Assembly: GCF_000372725.1 (NCBI RefSeq)
Contig: NW_005198900.1
Span: 254,110-318,109, forward strand
Origin: Emiliania huxleyi CCMP1516
Taxonomy: Eukaryota; Haptophyta; Isochrysidales; Noelaerhabdaceae
Direction of reading: 5' to 3'
Length of the DNA stretch: 64,000 bases
In this document: in pieces, positions 20,166 through 33,000 of the stretch
How the letters are laid out: the number at the start of each line of letters is the position of its first letter
Position numbering within the stretch: position 1 is the stretch's first letter
Translations under genes and position numbers: made by a program
The notes under the pieces: model-generated
The model's database searches: none
What the model saw: only the letters and a program-made list of their open reading frames with translations
Told to the model about the DNA's origin: nothing

Positions 20166-22249
20166 TTTGTGCACATATCGGCTGTGTGAGCTGCAGGGAG
20201 GAGTGTACTCTCGTTCCACGCCCCCTTTGGCAGAATATGAGGATTCAGGCGTCGCTTCAGAGGTTTTTGTCGCTTCAGTGAGGTGTCAAAGACAAAGTGC
20301 TCCGAGTTTATGGATGCAGAATGTACAAAAACAAACAGTCCTGTGTATAGGAGCCGGAAAAGAGCGCGAGGTGCGGGGGACACGAGGAGGCAGGCGGACC
20401 GCCTCGTCGGTGACTCTGCGCTCCTGCGGTCCTGCGTCCTGGTGCTGCACCTCCCCCCGCCGCGCCCCCGCCCGCCCGCCCGCCCGCCCGCCCGCCCCCA
20501 GAGAGTGCAGGGAGAGGTGAGAGAGCGCGAGCCCGCCATTTAACCTACATTTTAGCCCCCCGCTACCCGGTTGCACTCGTGCGACGTAGCGGGGGGCCAC
20601 GACTACGTTTACGAAAACATAAGTAGTCCCGCGAGGTGTGAATTTGGCCGCCCAGTTAGCCCCCATTTTCCACTGGGGACGCTTTTCGTGGCAAACCTCG
20701 TCACAAGCTTTGGCGCCAAAGCAGATTTCACGGGCGTTCCAAGGGCCTGGCTCAAACCCGTCATGCTTTCGGCCCCTCGGGCCCGGTAAGCGGTATCGGT
20801 ACGGCCCCGCAGGTGTGAAGCGGTACGCGGTACGCGGTCCGTCCGGGATCGCCGGTGGCGGTACTCTGGAGTACTGGCTGCGGCGACACATTCTCTTTCG
20901 CCCGCCGGGCTCGTCGTCCCGCAGAGCGCTTCGCTCGCTCCGCTCGCGTCTAGCCATCTCCCTATCAGCCGGCGCGGATGCAACAGAGTGGTGGCGACTC
21001 TTCGTCGGGGGCCGGCGGCTCGTCTCGCAGTCGCAGCCGCAGCCGCGACCGGCGCAGCCGCAGCTTCGACAGCCATGGTGAGCGCGGCCAACGCCGGGCG
21101 TCCCACAACGTCCAGCGCGACCGCTTGAGTGCTAGTAGTGTGCATGAGCAAGCTTATGCGCGAAATATCGACACATGCACAACAACATGTACATGTGCAT
21201 GTGCATGTGCATGTGCACAGCCGGCGTGGGCGAGCGCAGCTCGCCAGACGGTCGCGTGCCGCAGCGGTCGTCGCGCTCAGTGATGCCTGTGGCGGTGTAC
21301 CGCATGTCATGGGAGAGGAGCATCTTTGCGACGAGCCGCTGCCTATCGCAAGGAGGGGCAAAGGAGGCATTGTCGACGGAGAGCGTGCCGTCGACCGCTT
21401 GGCGTTGCGGCACTCCAGCGTAGCCTATGTACGAGCAAGCACATGAAAATGGCCCCTCTCCAGACCCACCCAGAAGCTTGCGCACCCACCTTAGGGCACA
21501 GCACTCGACGCCAAAGGGGCAGTTGTCGCTGCTCTCCGGCGCTCGTGAGCAGCCGATTGAGCAGCAGCGTTCGAGTGGAAGGTGATCGTCGGCGACAAAG
21601 TTGCATGTTCAAAGACTTACTAGGGTGCACGAAGCGGTTCAGCATCTAAAATGCGCCTGTATGTGCACATATGACCCACCATTCATTTGCCGCGCATCCC
21701 TTCCGTCCTGCTTTGCCAGGCGAGCGGCAGCCGAAGTTTTCCTACGTACTTTTACTCTCTCCATGTTTCTTTGACAGTTTCTTGGAAGTGACTGAAGTGG
21801 GAGCAGCCAGCTTCCACTTGCCCCAAACCTGAAAAAAGAAAGAAAAATTACGTGAGTTAAATCGCGGGAAAGACATACAAGTTAAAACGGAGGGAAGCTG
21901 TAAGAAGGTAAAAGAGAAAGAGGCACGAGAAAAAGCGAGTGACAATACTCGGCGATTCCCATCTCGTTCGCTCACGGCCTCCACGGCGCTCTCGGCGACG
22001 CTGATGCCACACGCGCCGCCGCACGCACTTTGCGAGGCGGATCTCGGGGCGACAACGCCTCCCGTCGCGACTGACGGTACGGCGAACTGTTTTCTCGCTA
22101 CAGGGTAGCGGTACGGGGCGCCGGAGAGCCTAGCGGTATCGGTACGGCGCCCTCGGTGTGAAGCGGTACGCGGTACGGCCAGTTCCCTATACCGCGCCCG
22201 AGGGGCCTAATGCTTTCCTTCGGTCTCGACTTGAGTGCCGCTCGACTGG
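20166..22249. other. Repeat-rich spacer; one possible gene remnant on the minus strand
   Basis: A minus-strand stretch at about 21600-21210 reads VPQRQAVDGTLSVDNASF and LVAKMLLSHDMRYTATGITE and could be a coding remnant; it ends in a CATGTG repeat near 21175-21220 like that inserted in the LINE at 6780. GGTATCGGTACGG motifs at about 20795 and 22140 and AGCCCCCCGCTACC at about 20553 are shared with the repeat at 22250-22780 or with each other. Nothing else supported. Confidence 0.35.
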
Positions 22250-22780
22250 CGATGAAGAGCGACCCGTACGACGCGCACTTGTCGTCCTCCCTCCTCGCCA
22301 CATGACGGCCGCCCCCCGACACAGACAGTCGCGCTCCGCACGCCTTCGAGGTCAGCTGCGGCCAAGCGACGATCGGCTCGCCTCCGATCGCTGGGCGCGG
22401 TCACTCTCCGGCCCATCACCCGCCTGCCGATCACCTGTCCGCCTCGCCGCGCACGGGCCGCTCGCCTGCTCGCCACCGCCGCCGCGCGTCCCCGCGCCGC
22501 CACGCTTCCCTGTGCACCTGACAGCGCTGCGCAGACAGAGCAGCGGCCGCCCAGGCGGTCGCTGCTCCGCCCCGTCCGAATCCGTCCGCCCGCGCGTGCT
22601 GCTGCCGCCGCCGCCGCCGCTCCACCCGGTGCCCGTGTGTCGTGAGAGTTGCTTTGTGTATGTGTATGTCGTATGTGTGTGGACACTTATGTTACACTTG
22701 AGCCTCTCTATCTATGATTGTAGACCGGTACTCTGGTTTGGATGGTAGCGGGGGGCCCCGCCGGAGGCTGGTTACTGATT
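22250..22780 (+). repeat. Dispersed ~500-bp repeat, copy 1 (inverted partner at 56340-56807)
   Basis: From GATGAAGAGCGACCCGTACG to GAGGCTGGTTACTGATT the sequence matches the reverse complement of 56340-56807, with a few indels; the longer middle here (near 22450-22540) is absent there. In the 56-kb copy the upstream side continues into a minus-strand ORF, so this copy may be 5'-truncated. Confidence 0.85.
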
Positions 22781-23284
22781 TCTCCGGATTCTCCTAGACT
22801 TTCAAGAATATTTTAAACACATTTCACACATTAAATGGATTCACATTTTTCTATCGTCCGTGTGGAGCTGGACCGTGCATCGCGCCGGCCGCCGCCGGTG
22901 CGCGGTCTGGTGGCGGTGCAGAGCTGCAGAGCCGAGAGCGTAAATAAATAAATAAAACGGACACCTCTACTAGGAGATGGGTAAAAAGGAACAGGTCCCC
23001 GCCCTAGCCGAGAGCGTGTGACCGAGCGAGCGTGTGAGCGCTAAATCCTAAAAAACGTGAGCGCGGAACATTTTGCTAGAACCCAAGTGTCACGTGCACG
23101 TGTGGCCCAAACGCGGTTCCAATGGCGGTTCGCTGGGACGTCACACTAGCCTGCGGACGACGTGCAACGGGCTTGGAATATGGAAAAAGACAGGGGAGGG
23201 GGGGGGGCGACCCCTGGAGGGGCAGGCGCGCTCTCGAGCCGCCCAACCAACCGAACGGGACCCCCCCCCCCCCCCCCTCGCCCC
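22781..23284. other. Spacer with a TTTA-tailed retroposon remnant
   Basis: At about 22938-23005 the minus strand reads CTGTTCCTTTTTACCC, then AGTAGAGGTGTCCG, then TTTTATTTATTTATTTA. The same order with the same kind of tail occurs at about 28385-28450 on the plus strand, so this is a second small retroposon family. Poly-G near 23196 and poly-C near 23261 flank the next gene. Confidence 0.55.
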
Positions 23285-24419
<1,135 letters not shown>

Positions 24420-25333
24420 TTGCCAACTGCGCGTCTGTGGACGGTCGGGAGGGGCGGGCGGGTGAGCGACAGCGGATGGGAAGTGGGGTGAGCGGGGCGG
24501 TGTCTCTTCGGCGGCGAGGCGGCGGAGAGATGGAGGGGAGCGGCGGGCCGGTGGGCGGGGCGGCGGCGGGGCGGCTGCGGGCGCGAGAGACTCGTGCGGG
24601 CGGGGAGCGACGGGGACGCAGGCGGGGGTTGCGTCCGCGTGCGGCGGAATATTGGACGCGCGCAGGCCCGGAGGGAGGAGTGGGCGGGGCGGAGGCGGGG
24701 CGAAGGGGCGGGGGTGTGCGGGGCGTCCGGGGAACCCGAGTAGGCGCGCCCGGCAGGGATGTGAGAGGGGAGAGCACCGATGTGGCGAAGCAAATTCTGA
24801 CGCAGAGGTAAATTCTTTTTTTCTGGATTTAAGAAAGAGAACAAGAAGAAAAGAAAGAAGAAGAGGGAGGAGTGATGCACGCCCTGTGAGCGGGGCGGGG
24901 TGCGCACTGTACCTCTGTGTTCGTGCGTTGCCCATCTCTACGGGAGATCGGGAGATGACTGCTCTATTTATTATACACATATGTCGCCCTAAATCCCATC
25001 GTCTCAGAGTTTGTTTGACCGTTTTATTTATTCCGCTCCTATAAAGACAACCACACGGGTGAGCCTAAGGGAGCGGCGTGCTCTGCCCGCACCGCCGCAC
25101 CATCACGCGCCTTGCCTTCGAAGCTGCCTGCCTGGAGCCACACCTGGAACTTGCCGTGGTGCTCGGCGTCGTTTGTGTAGTCCTTGCGTTGCGGCATCGA
25201 TGCGACCGACAAAGAGCCCGCTGGGGTCTCCCTTGCGATTGCCTCGGTGCCCCGCCAGCGTGCTTTTGTCATCATGCTGTCGTGCCTCTCCGCAGCCGCC
25301 GCGCTACCGCGGCCTCCGCCGCGGAAAGTGGCC
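24420..25333. other. GC-rich upstream region of NDUFS8, then unassigned DNA
   Basis: 24420-24790 is very GC-rich and may be the NDUFS8 promoter and leader. No opposite-strand gene was recognised. From about 25040 a minus-strand open frame (QVWLQAGSFEGKARDG and similar) continues into the repeat at 25334-25716; I do not recognise it. Confidence 0.4.
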
Positions 25334-25716
25334 CGCGCCTTCGCGAATCCCGTCTTGCGGCTTTTGCCGGATGCCCACCGCTTGGCCTCATTGCGGGGGC
25401 GGCCACCGGGCCGTGCCGTGGCCGCCCCCGTAGCTCGCGAAGCTGCGAACCGGGCTGCGTCCACTGCGCCGCGACCGTCGGCCCCCGGACTCGGTTCTTC
25501 GCGGCCTGCGCCGGAGAGTTGGCGGTCGTGCGCTGGGTGGTGATCGTCATCTGTCTGCTCTGCTGTGCTTCTCGCTCGTGCGTCCTTGGACTTGTGCTGA
25601 CCTCCTTTCACCTCCTGCTCTCCTATGCCACGTGGCTGTGTGTGTTTGGGTTTCTATGTTTGCGATTTGGATTTTGGATTTTCCACTGCACTTTGTTTAT
25701 TTATTTATTTATTAAG
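25334..25716 (+). mobile_element. TTTA-tailed segment, copy 1 (inverted partner at 29560-29953)
   Basis: About 365 bp are almost identical, inverted, to 29577-29953, and both end in (TTTA)n directly after CCACTGCACTTTG. The tail and the different 5' limits (this copy is longer) fit retroposition. A related, more diverged piece lies at about 28836-28975. Its antisense strand is open for 190 codons; function unknown. Confidence 0.75.
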
Positions 25717-25835
25717 AAGGAGGAGGAGGAGGAGAGAGAGAGAGAGGGGGAATTCTTCCGTGTTAGGTGGGCGCCGATCACTACCGTTCTATGGCGGCGA
25801 GTATCGCTACGCCAGGGAGGACAAGGACGTCGACG

Positions 25836-26212
25836 GTGCTGCTGCTGCTGTTCGAGTCGTTCGTGGGTTCGGGAAGGGGGTCGGCGAGATCCTCTGGAAG
25901 GCGGCGAACGTCGGCTGCAGAACAAGCTGACGCGGGCCCAGTACCTCGACGAGGTGACTTGGACCACCAAGAACTGGCTAGGTAGGGCTGCAGAAGCAGC
26001 GTATCTCAGTCGTTCTTCACACGGCCATCGCAGAGCAGATTGTGAATGAATGAGCTTGCCTGCGGCGAGGGCGGTCGGGTGCACGGAGCTAAGTGCCTCG
26101 CCGTCCTCGCAGGAGTCGCTTAGGCGGCTCCCGTGGTGTACCTGTCTTAGTGCCAGTGCGCGCCCAGTCCCGTGCCCAGTGTCGCGCGAGGGAGTTTTGT
26201 TGTAAAATTCTT
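25836..26212 (+). repeat. Dispersed repeat, copy 2 (partner at 516-888)
   Basis: Near-identical to the 516-888 copy. It is followed by a second tandem TAAAATTCTTT module at 26210-26290. Between 26310 and 26410 lies G/T-rich DNA (GGGTTGGGGTGGGGCGGGG). Confidence 0.8.
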
Positions 26213-26544
26213 TCTGTGTTAGTGCCAGTGCGCGAGTCCCGTGCCAGTGTCGTGCGAGGGAGCTTTGTTGTAAAATTCTTTTGGGTTTGCTTGTAAAATT
26301 CTTCTTTGCTTTCTGGGGGGGCGGGGTGGATAGGGTCGGGTTGGGGTGGGGCGGGGTTGCTCGGGTCGGGGTTTGTGGGGTGGGGATGTTGGGGGTGGGG
26401 TGGGGTGGGAGTCGTGTGACTGCCTGAGTGTGCAGACTGCCTGCTCCTAGCACCTAGGCTGTATGAGCTTTTCCCCTCGCACCTCTTCTCGTTTCCTTTC
26501 CTTTTTTCTCTACAGCACCCTCTCTTGTCCTCTCTATTTTCCCG

Positions 26545-26627
26545 AAAATCCTGCTCGTGCAGGTGGGGACCCTGTCCTCGTCCCATCCCTCGTTTGGCGT
26601 GTCTGTTTTCTTTCTTTCTTTCTTTCC
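26545..26627 (+). mobile_element. Short retroposon with (CTTT)n tail
   Basis: Flanked by ATTTTCCCG at 26536-26544 and 26628-26636 (9 bp, perfect). Starts AAAATCCTGCTCGTGCAGG, has the CCCATCCCTCGTTTGGCGTG core and ends with (CTTT)n. A copy of the same unit with a (TTTA)n tail lies inverted at 29487-29560, so the tail sequence varies within one family. Confidence 0.65.
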
Positions 26628-26636
26628 ATTTTCCCG

Positions 26637-28110
26637 GGAAAACTCCGTGGAAATCCGTCAAATTTTGGGCTCTGAGCCGAGTCTGAGGCTGAGGCTGGTT
26701 GGGCCCAAAATCAGCCAAATTCATAGGCCAAATCGGCAAAATATCGGGAATTTTGCGGAGAACCCGGGTATACCTGGCTCCTGGGGAAATTACCCTCTTT
26801 CGACCGCCCCAGACCAGCTCTCAGACTCAGGGAAACTCGCGAGTTTCCAGAATGGAGCACCAAACACCCTCTGTTTCCCCTGACCGGAAACGCAAAGACC
26901 AAAGTGCTGGGGACCCTCTCGCCTCTGTTTTGTTTGCCGGAAAAGCTTATACAGGCCAACCTGCTCCTTCCTGTGGGTGATGGGGGCGACGGCTTCTGAG
27001 GAAGCCGTCGCCCGCGCCTTGCCTGTCGCGTGAATCGTGTCGTGCGACCGCCTTTTGTCGTAAAATTCTTTTTGCTTGGCCGGCACTCTTCTGAAAAACA
27101 AACGTTGGTATTTTTATTTTTAAGCGGAGACAGTGGGCAGCGAGCGAAGTGGGTGAGACTGATGATGCTCCTTCGACTTAGGGAGCGGTTCAGGCTGCTG
27201 GGCGGTGCTCACGCGAAAAGGAATCGACGCGATGTACAAAGCATACAAGAAGGGGAGAAAGAAGAGGAGAGACACCGGTGATGACGAAACAGAAAATAGC
27301 GCTGGCGAGAGCAGGGCAGACCCGGGGACGGGGGAGTCGGAGCAGACGGCGTCGGCCGCCGAGGGAATGTTGGGAAGAGGCACGAGGAGGGCGGCGACCT
27401 CGACCGACTATGGAGGTCCCGTCGCCAGACGACGCAGGGCAGACGACGGGGAGGCAGAGCAGACGCGCAGGGCGAGACGAGGGAGGGAGCAGGACGTCGC
27501 GGAGATCAGCAGGGGGTGTACGAAGAGATTAAGAGTAGCAGGAACCCGAGGGACCATGTGGAAGACGGCTAGTGCTAGTCCCCCCCGTCGGGAGGACGAC
27601 CGCGGCTAGTCGCCGACCACACCCACAAAATAAAATATTCTTAGCTTCAAGCCCCCCTCCGAGACTAGGGACAGTCACCATCCGTACACAGGAGAGATGG
27701 GAGTGCGCCTCGCCCCCACTTGCCCTGACTACACAGGATAGCATGCCCCGATAACGGCGACACATAGTGGGGGACACTGCGCAAGGAGGGGGTGCGAAGG
27801 CTCATTGGGGTACTAGGTGGGACCATGAGGGGGGGTGGGCGGGGTCCTGTGGGGGTGAAATGTTGCGCGGCGAATTCGAACCTACCCCCTCGCCGCGCCG
27901 ATCCTCACGCGGAGGGTAAAACCCTGTGGGACAAAACCCCTCCGCGGTCGGCAGTCTTCAGAGTGGACCCCCCCCTCCCCAGCCTCCCCTGTGCATCTCG
28001 CACCCCCCCCCGCTCCCCATCGGTGACTCGCGAAGGACACGGACACTCGGGGTGAGGGGGGGTCCCCCAGAGAGGGGGCTTTGGGGCATTGTTGGGTTGA
28101 TCGCTCGTGC
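26637..28110. other. No gene recognised
   Basis: An open frame at 27205-27609 (Arg/Glu/Thr-rich, 134 codons) has no recognisable domain. AACCCGGGTATACCTGG at about 26761 resembles the hairpin at 52926-52978. A TAAAATTCTTT module remnant is at about 27057. Confidence 0.4.
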
Positions 28111-28216
28111 CGATCTCGGGTCGATCTCGGGTCGATCTCGGGTCGATCTCGGGTCGATCTCGGGTCGATCTCGGGTCGATCTCGGGTCGATCTCGGGTCG
28201 ATCTCGGGTCTCGGGT
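28111..28216 (+). repeat. 11-bp tandem repeat (CGATCTCGGGT)n
   Basis: About nine near-perfect copies in tandem. Confidence 0.97.
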
Positions 28217-28261
28217 CGGTCTTGGGCGGGTCGGTGTCTCGGAGTGGTCTAGAAAAGAAAA

Positions 28262-28341
28262 AAATGGGGCGAGATGAGGCGAGATGAGGCGAGGTGAGGC
28301 GAGGTGGGGGGCGAGATGAGGCGAGATGAGGCGAGATGGAC
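28262..28341 (+). repeat. 10-bp tandem repeat (GCGAGATGAG)n
   Basis: Around eight imperfect units, starting just after a poly-A/AAAGAAAAAAA tract. Confidence 0.9.
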
Positions 28342-28384
28342 CACACCCACAAAGAACCCTGCACAAAGATCGCACGGGCGGGGA

Positions 28385-28455
28385 TCTGTTCTTTTTACCC
28401 ACCTCACAGTAGAGAGGTGTCCGTTTTTATTTATCTATTTATTTATTTGCTACAA
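28385..28455 (+). mobile_element. TTTA-tailed retroposon remnant
   Basis: Reads TTCTTTTTACCCACCTCAC, AGTAGAGAGGTGTCCG, then TTTTTATTTATCTATTTATT. It shares its body with the inverted copy at about 22938-23005. Target duplication not resolved. Confidence 0.55.
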
Positions 28456-28689
28456 ATCTCTCTCTCTCGTATCTGAAATTCTGCAAAAACCCCGTTTAGA
28501 TACTCCCCTCTTCTGGAAACAAAAAAGAAATCACCGGATGATGTCGCAGGGATACCTGGGGAAATCCGGGAAATTTCGGGGTTTACCCAGTTTTTTTGGC
28601 CTTTTCTGCTTGCTGACCGCTGAACAACAGTAACATCAGTAACAAACAGTAACAGCTTGGGCTGGGAAGAAAGTTAACGTTTGACAGCT

Positions 28690-28820
28690 CTAGAGATAGA
28701 AAGAGGCACACGCCCAAGGGTGGGAGGCGGCTAGCACCACACTCCTCTCCTTAAAATCCCTGTGTGGTGGCGGCGTGCCGTCCTCCCGTCCCTCCCTTGG
28801 GTTGTCTGTTTTATTTATTC
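28690..28820 (+). mobile_element. Retroposon of the CCGTCCTCCC core family, TTTA tail
   Basis: Starts near GCCCAAGGGTGGGAGGCGG, contains CTCCTTAAAATCCCTGTGTG and the CCGTCCTCCCGTCCCTCCC core, and ends TTTTATTTATT. It matches the 904-1084 element (inverted there) over about 110 bp. No clean target duplication was found by eye. Confidence 0.6.
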
Positions 28821-29081
28821 GCAGTCATGGCTCTGTCTGCTGGTTCTCGCTCGCGTGCGTCCTCGGAAGTTGTGCCCGCCTCCTTCTACATACGAGCTCG
28901 TATGCCACGTCGCTGCCTGTGTTTGGATTGCTATGTTTGCGATTTGGAATTTGGCATTTGTACTAGGAATTCCATGTTGATTGTTGTGAGGGAATTCCTA
29001 AAGTGATTAAAGTGATGCTGATGGTGGTGGTACTCTCAGTTTCCTTCCTGTGACACGGCAGGCCACCCTCACCCACTTGGT

Positions 29082-29283
29082 CGAGAAGCGCGCGCGATCT
29101 CGTACTTTCAAGGCTGGTCCCGGCCATTCCAAGGGTAAACCTTTCTCCTTTGAGATGAATACCCAGCGTCCCTCCCTCCTAGTCACAATCTCAATTTCTC
29201 GACTCTACAACACGACGTGCTGCGATCGGGGTTCGCCCATTTTCCCTTTCTTTTTTGGGCCCTGTGGGCACCCTACGCACTGC
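29082..29283 (-). repeat. Dispersed ~190-bp repeat (inverted partner at 17963-18160)
   Basis: See the partner: same start GCGCGCGATCTCGTACTTT and end GGGCCCTGTGGGCACCCTA, opposite orientation relative to it. Confidence 0.75.
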
Positions 29284-29486
29284 GCAGCAACAACAACAAC
29301 ACAAACTCTCTTCGCAGTGGCACTGGCGGTCTCATCTCAGAGAGAGAGATTTGAAAACCAACAAGATATCACGACTCTCACAGTGATTTGGGCCCGGCAG
29401 CTTGTCAGCCCTCAGCCGAAGCTCGGGCCGGTCCCTTACGTAGCTAGCCGAGAGAGCCTCCCGCGTCGATGCTACGGGGAGCTGAA

Positions 29487-30030
29487 GAATAAATAAATAA
29501 ACCCGACACGCCAAACGAGGGGTGGGAGAAGGACAGGGTCCCCACCTGCACGAGCAGGATCTTGTAAATAAATAAATAAACAAAGTGCAGTGGAAAATCC
29601 AAAATCCAAATCGCAAACATAGAAACCCAAACACACACAGCCACGTGGCATAGGAGAGCAGGAGGTGAAAGGAGGTCAGCACAAGTCCAAGGACGCACGA
29701 GCGAGAAGCACAGCAGAGCAGACAGATGACGATCACCACCCAGCGCACGACCGCCAACTCTCCGGCGCAGGCCGCGAAGAACCGAGTCCGGGGGCCGACG
29801 GTCGCGGCGCAGTGGACGCAGCCCGGTTCGCAGCTTCGCGAGCTACGGGGGCGGCCACGGCACGGCCCGGTGGCCGCCCCCGCAATGAGGCCAAGCGGTG
29901 GGCATCCGGCAAAAGCCGCAAGACGGGATTCGCGAAGGCGCGGGCCACTTTAATAAATAAATAAAACGGGCACGCCAAACGAGGGGAGAAAGGACAATCA
30001 GGGACACGAATCCGATATTTTTTCTCAGAC
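29487..30030 (-). mobile_element. Chain of three TTTA-tailed retroposon units in one orientation
   Basis: On the minus strand, in order: a unit (about 30030-29951) ending CGTTTGGCGTGCCCGTTTTA plus (TTTA)n; then the ~365-bp segment (29951-29577) also present at 25334-25716, ending in (TTTA)n; then a unit starting CAAGATCCTGCTCGTGCAGG (about 29560-29487) with the CCCTCGTTTGGCGTG core and a (TTTA)n tail. Each unit starts directly after the tail of the one before. Confidence 0.7.
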
Positions 30031-30082
30031 GCCGAAACCTGCACGCTGCCAAGCGCCGCCTTTGTTGAGGCCAGGATACACA

Positions 30083-33000
30083 ATGCACGCCGGCCAGAGC
30101 GCGCCAGAGCGCGGAGACGTCCCCGGCTCGCAGCTGCCGTCTCTGCGCGAGCGGCGCGTGGCGGCGACCCGGGAGGGCCGCTCGCTGCTGTTGCCGAGCA
30201 CGGTCGGCGCCCCGAACGCCCCTCCGCCGCCCGCAGACATTCTTGAGCAGCGGCAGCGCATGGTTGCGGCAGCGAATCCGGCGCTCAGCCAACCCGCCGG
30301 CGCAGTGGCGGGTGAAGAGAGCGGAGAGGACGACGCGCAGTCGCTCGCCTCGATCCCCTCGCCCGCCTCGTCGGCCCCGCCGTCGCCGCAGCGGTCGGCC
30401 ACGCCTGGCCGCCCCGCTGACACACCGAGCCTCGGCGACGCCTCCAACCTCTCCGGTGCTGCCGGCGGCGAGGCGGCCGGCGGCGAGGCGGCAGGATCGC
30501 CCGCGGAGAGGGAGCGCTCTTCCTCGTGGCGCGCCTCGCACGCCTGCCGCCGCCACCGCCGCCGCCGCCGCCCTCCCCCGACGCGCGCCTCTCGCATGCC
30601 GTAGGTCGCTGATCGAGACGTCGGCCGGCCTCCTCGACTCGGTCTCGTCGATGCTCGCAGGGTACGCGCCCTGGTCGCCAGGCAAGGGCCGCCGGGGAGC
30701 GACCCGCGCCAGCGCCGCCTCCTGCTCCGTTCCCACCTCGCCAGCCGCTTCGGCCAGCCCCTCGATCGTGGTCCGCTCCCCCTCTCCTGTCGCGGGCGCC
30801 GCCTTCGCCACATCCCCGTCGTCGGACGCGGCGCCCTCTCCGCCGCAGCGGCCCGCCGGAAGCGTCGCGGCGGCGCGGCGATTCGCGACCAAGACGAGGC
30901 AGCCACCTCGCGACGGCGGCGGCAGCGGAGCGAGCCCTCAACCCAGCGCCTTGGACCGAGAGTTCTCGCTGCGGAGGGTGGAGGGGTCGCCCTCGGACTA
31001 TTGCGAGGGCGCGGCGTCGTCCGACGAGCCCGCCGCGCAGCGGCAGCCCGCCGCGCCGCCCCCGCTCACCCTCGGCCACGAACGGGCGGACAGCTCTACC
31101 GCGAGTCTGCCGGCCGCGAGGCGCTCGCAGGGTGTGTCGCCAACCACGGAGCGGCTGCGCGCTTACTCGGGCGCCTCTGGGGCGCACGCAAAGGTGAGAT
31201 TGGATCGACAGGAACGCAGCGCCGCCGCCCTCATCGCCGCCGCCCTCACCGCCCCGTCGCCCGCCCCACAGATCCTCGCCGAGTTGCAGGGGCTTCAGAC
31301 GCGGCCTGTGGTCTCGCCCGCGCGTTTGGAGCGCGAGCACCGGCGCCCTAGATGCTGAAACACACCCCTGTGCTGCGACTCGCGCTCGATGCGTCGCGAA
31401 TGTCGCACTCATGTTGTGGCGGCTGTATTCGGTAGCCTTTGTATTTCCCGGGCGTTGCATTTCAGCGCCAGCCCGCTGCACCATCACACTCTGTACCTCT
31501 AGGCACCGGCGGGAGCTGAGCCGGGTCTACGCGGCGCGGATGTGGCAGGCTCGCTGGCGGCAGTACGTGCGCCGCAAGCTGCTCAATTCGGAGGATGAGG
31601 CGATCATGAATGCGGCGTTGATGAGCGACATCAGTGGTGAGCCGAGATTTGGACGAGAGTAGCCGACCGCACTTAGCAGCCGCTGATGGCGGAGGCGCTT
31701 CGGCGCGACAAACTTGGTAGACTGGGGAGGGCTCCCCCCCCGCCCCCTCGCCCGTTGCTTTCCCCCCCCCCCCCCCCCCCTTCCCTCCCTGACTGCCAGA
31801 CATATGATTGACGTGACGATCCTGCCAGGCGACGTTGCGGAGCTGATCCAGGACACAACCCCGTTCACGGCGCGACGCCGGTCCGAAGGGGACAGCAGCT
31901 CCCGGCCGGCGTCGCGCGAGGCGTCGCGGCGGCGCTGGTCCGAAGGGGACGGACGCCTTCGGAGCCCGCTCACCGTCGAAGGCTCGCCCGAGCCCGGGTT
32001 TGCCCCTCCCTCCTACGAAGAGGGCGCCGCGACCCCGCCAGGCCGCGCCGCCGCAAAGGCCGCGCCGCTCGACGCAGAGGCTGTCCACGTCGACGTCGGC
32101 CCCGCGTCGCCCGAGCCGGAGGCGGGCGGTCGCTTCCCCCTCTGTCGCCGCTGGTGTTTGCCGCGCACCCGCCCCTCCCACCACGCGCGCCGCGAGCCGG
32201 GCGACATCGAGGGGAAGCTGAGGGACAAGGAGATGGAGGGCTCGGCGCTCGCCCACACACTCAGCATCGGGCACGGCATGCACGTCAAGGCGCCTCACGC
32301 CTCATGACCATTGTCTCATCAACTTCACCTCACCTCACCTCAACACCTCCACCGCCGTCGCTCACGGATTCCGTCCATGCCTAAGGCTGGTGGAATCGTC
32401 GCCGAACCTTCTCGGAACTTTCCTTTATAGGCGCCGCCGAGCCCGGACATGAAGAAGGCGCGGCTCTACGCGTCGCAGCGGCTCGCGCGGCAGCACGAGG
32501 GCGACGAGGCGCCGGGCGAGCTCTACCCGCTCTACACGCCTCTCGAGACTTTCGACCGGTTCGGGACCGACGTCTCACAGTACATGCATTTTGTGCTCTA
32601 CACGTCGCGCCTCTTCTTCTGCCTCTTCGCCTTCAACCTCGCCAACCTCATCATCAATCTGGAGGGGCAGAACCTCGCTTTCCTTGAGCTCGACTCCGCC
32701 GCGGCGGGCGTCAATCCACTCGCCGTTGTGCACACGCTCGGCAATACCGAGTCGACGGGCGTCCTCGCCAAAGGTCGCCAATCACCTCACCCCACACCTC
32801 ACCCCACCTCACCCCACCTCACTGCGCCTCACTGCGCCTTGCAGCATGTTCCGCTGCGAAACCTGTCCATAGGCGGCCATTCCTACGGCGTCATCGAATT
32901 CATTACCAGCGGGGTGCTCGTCGTCTACATCTTTTGGCTGCGCGGCAAGATGTCCGAGATCCGCACCCGCATCCGCAACTCAACCTCGCTGGCTACGCTC

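Noticed and set aside
27205-27609. 134-codon Arg/Glu/Thr-rich open frame as a gene
   Set aside because: No domain, no splice support and low-complexity composition in a repeat-rich region.
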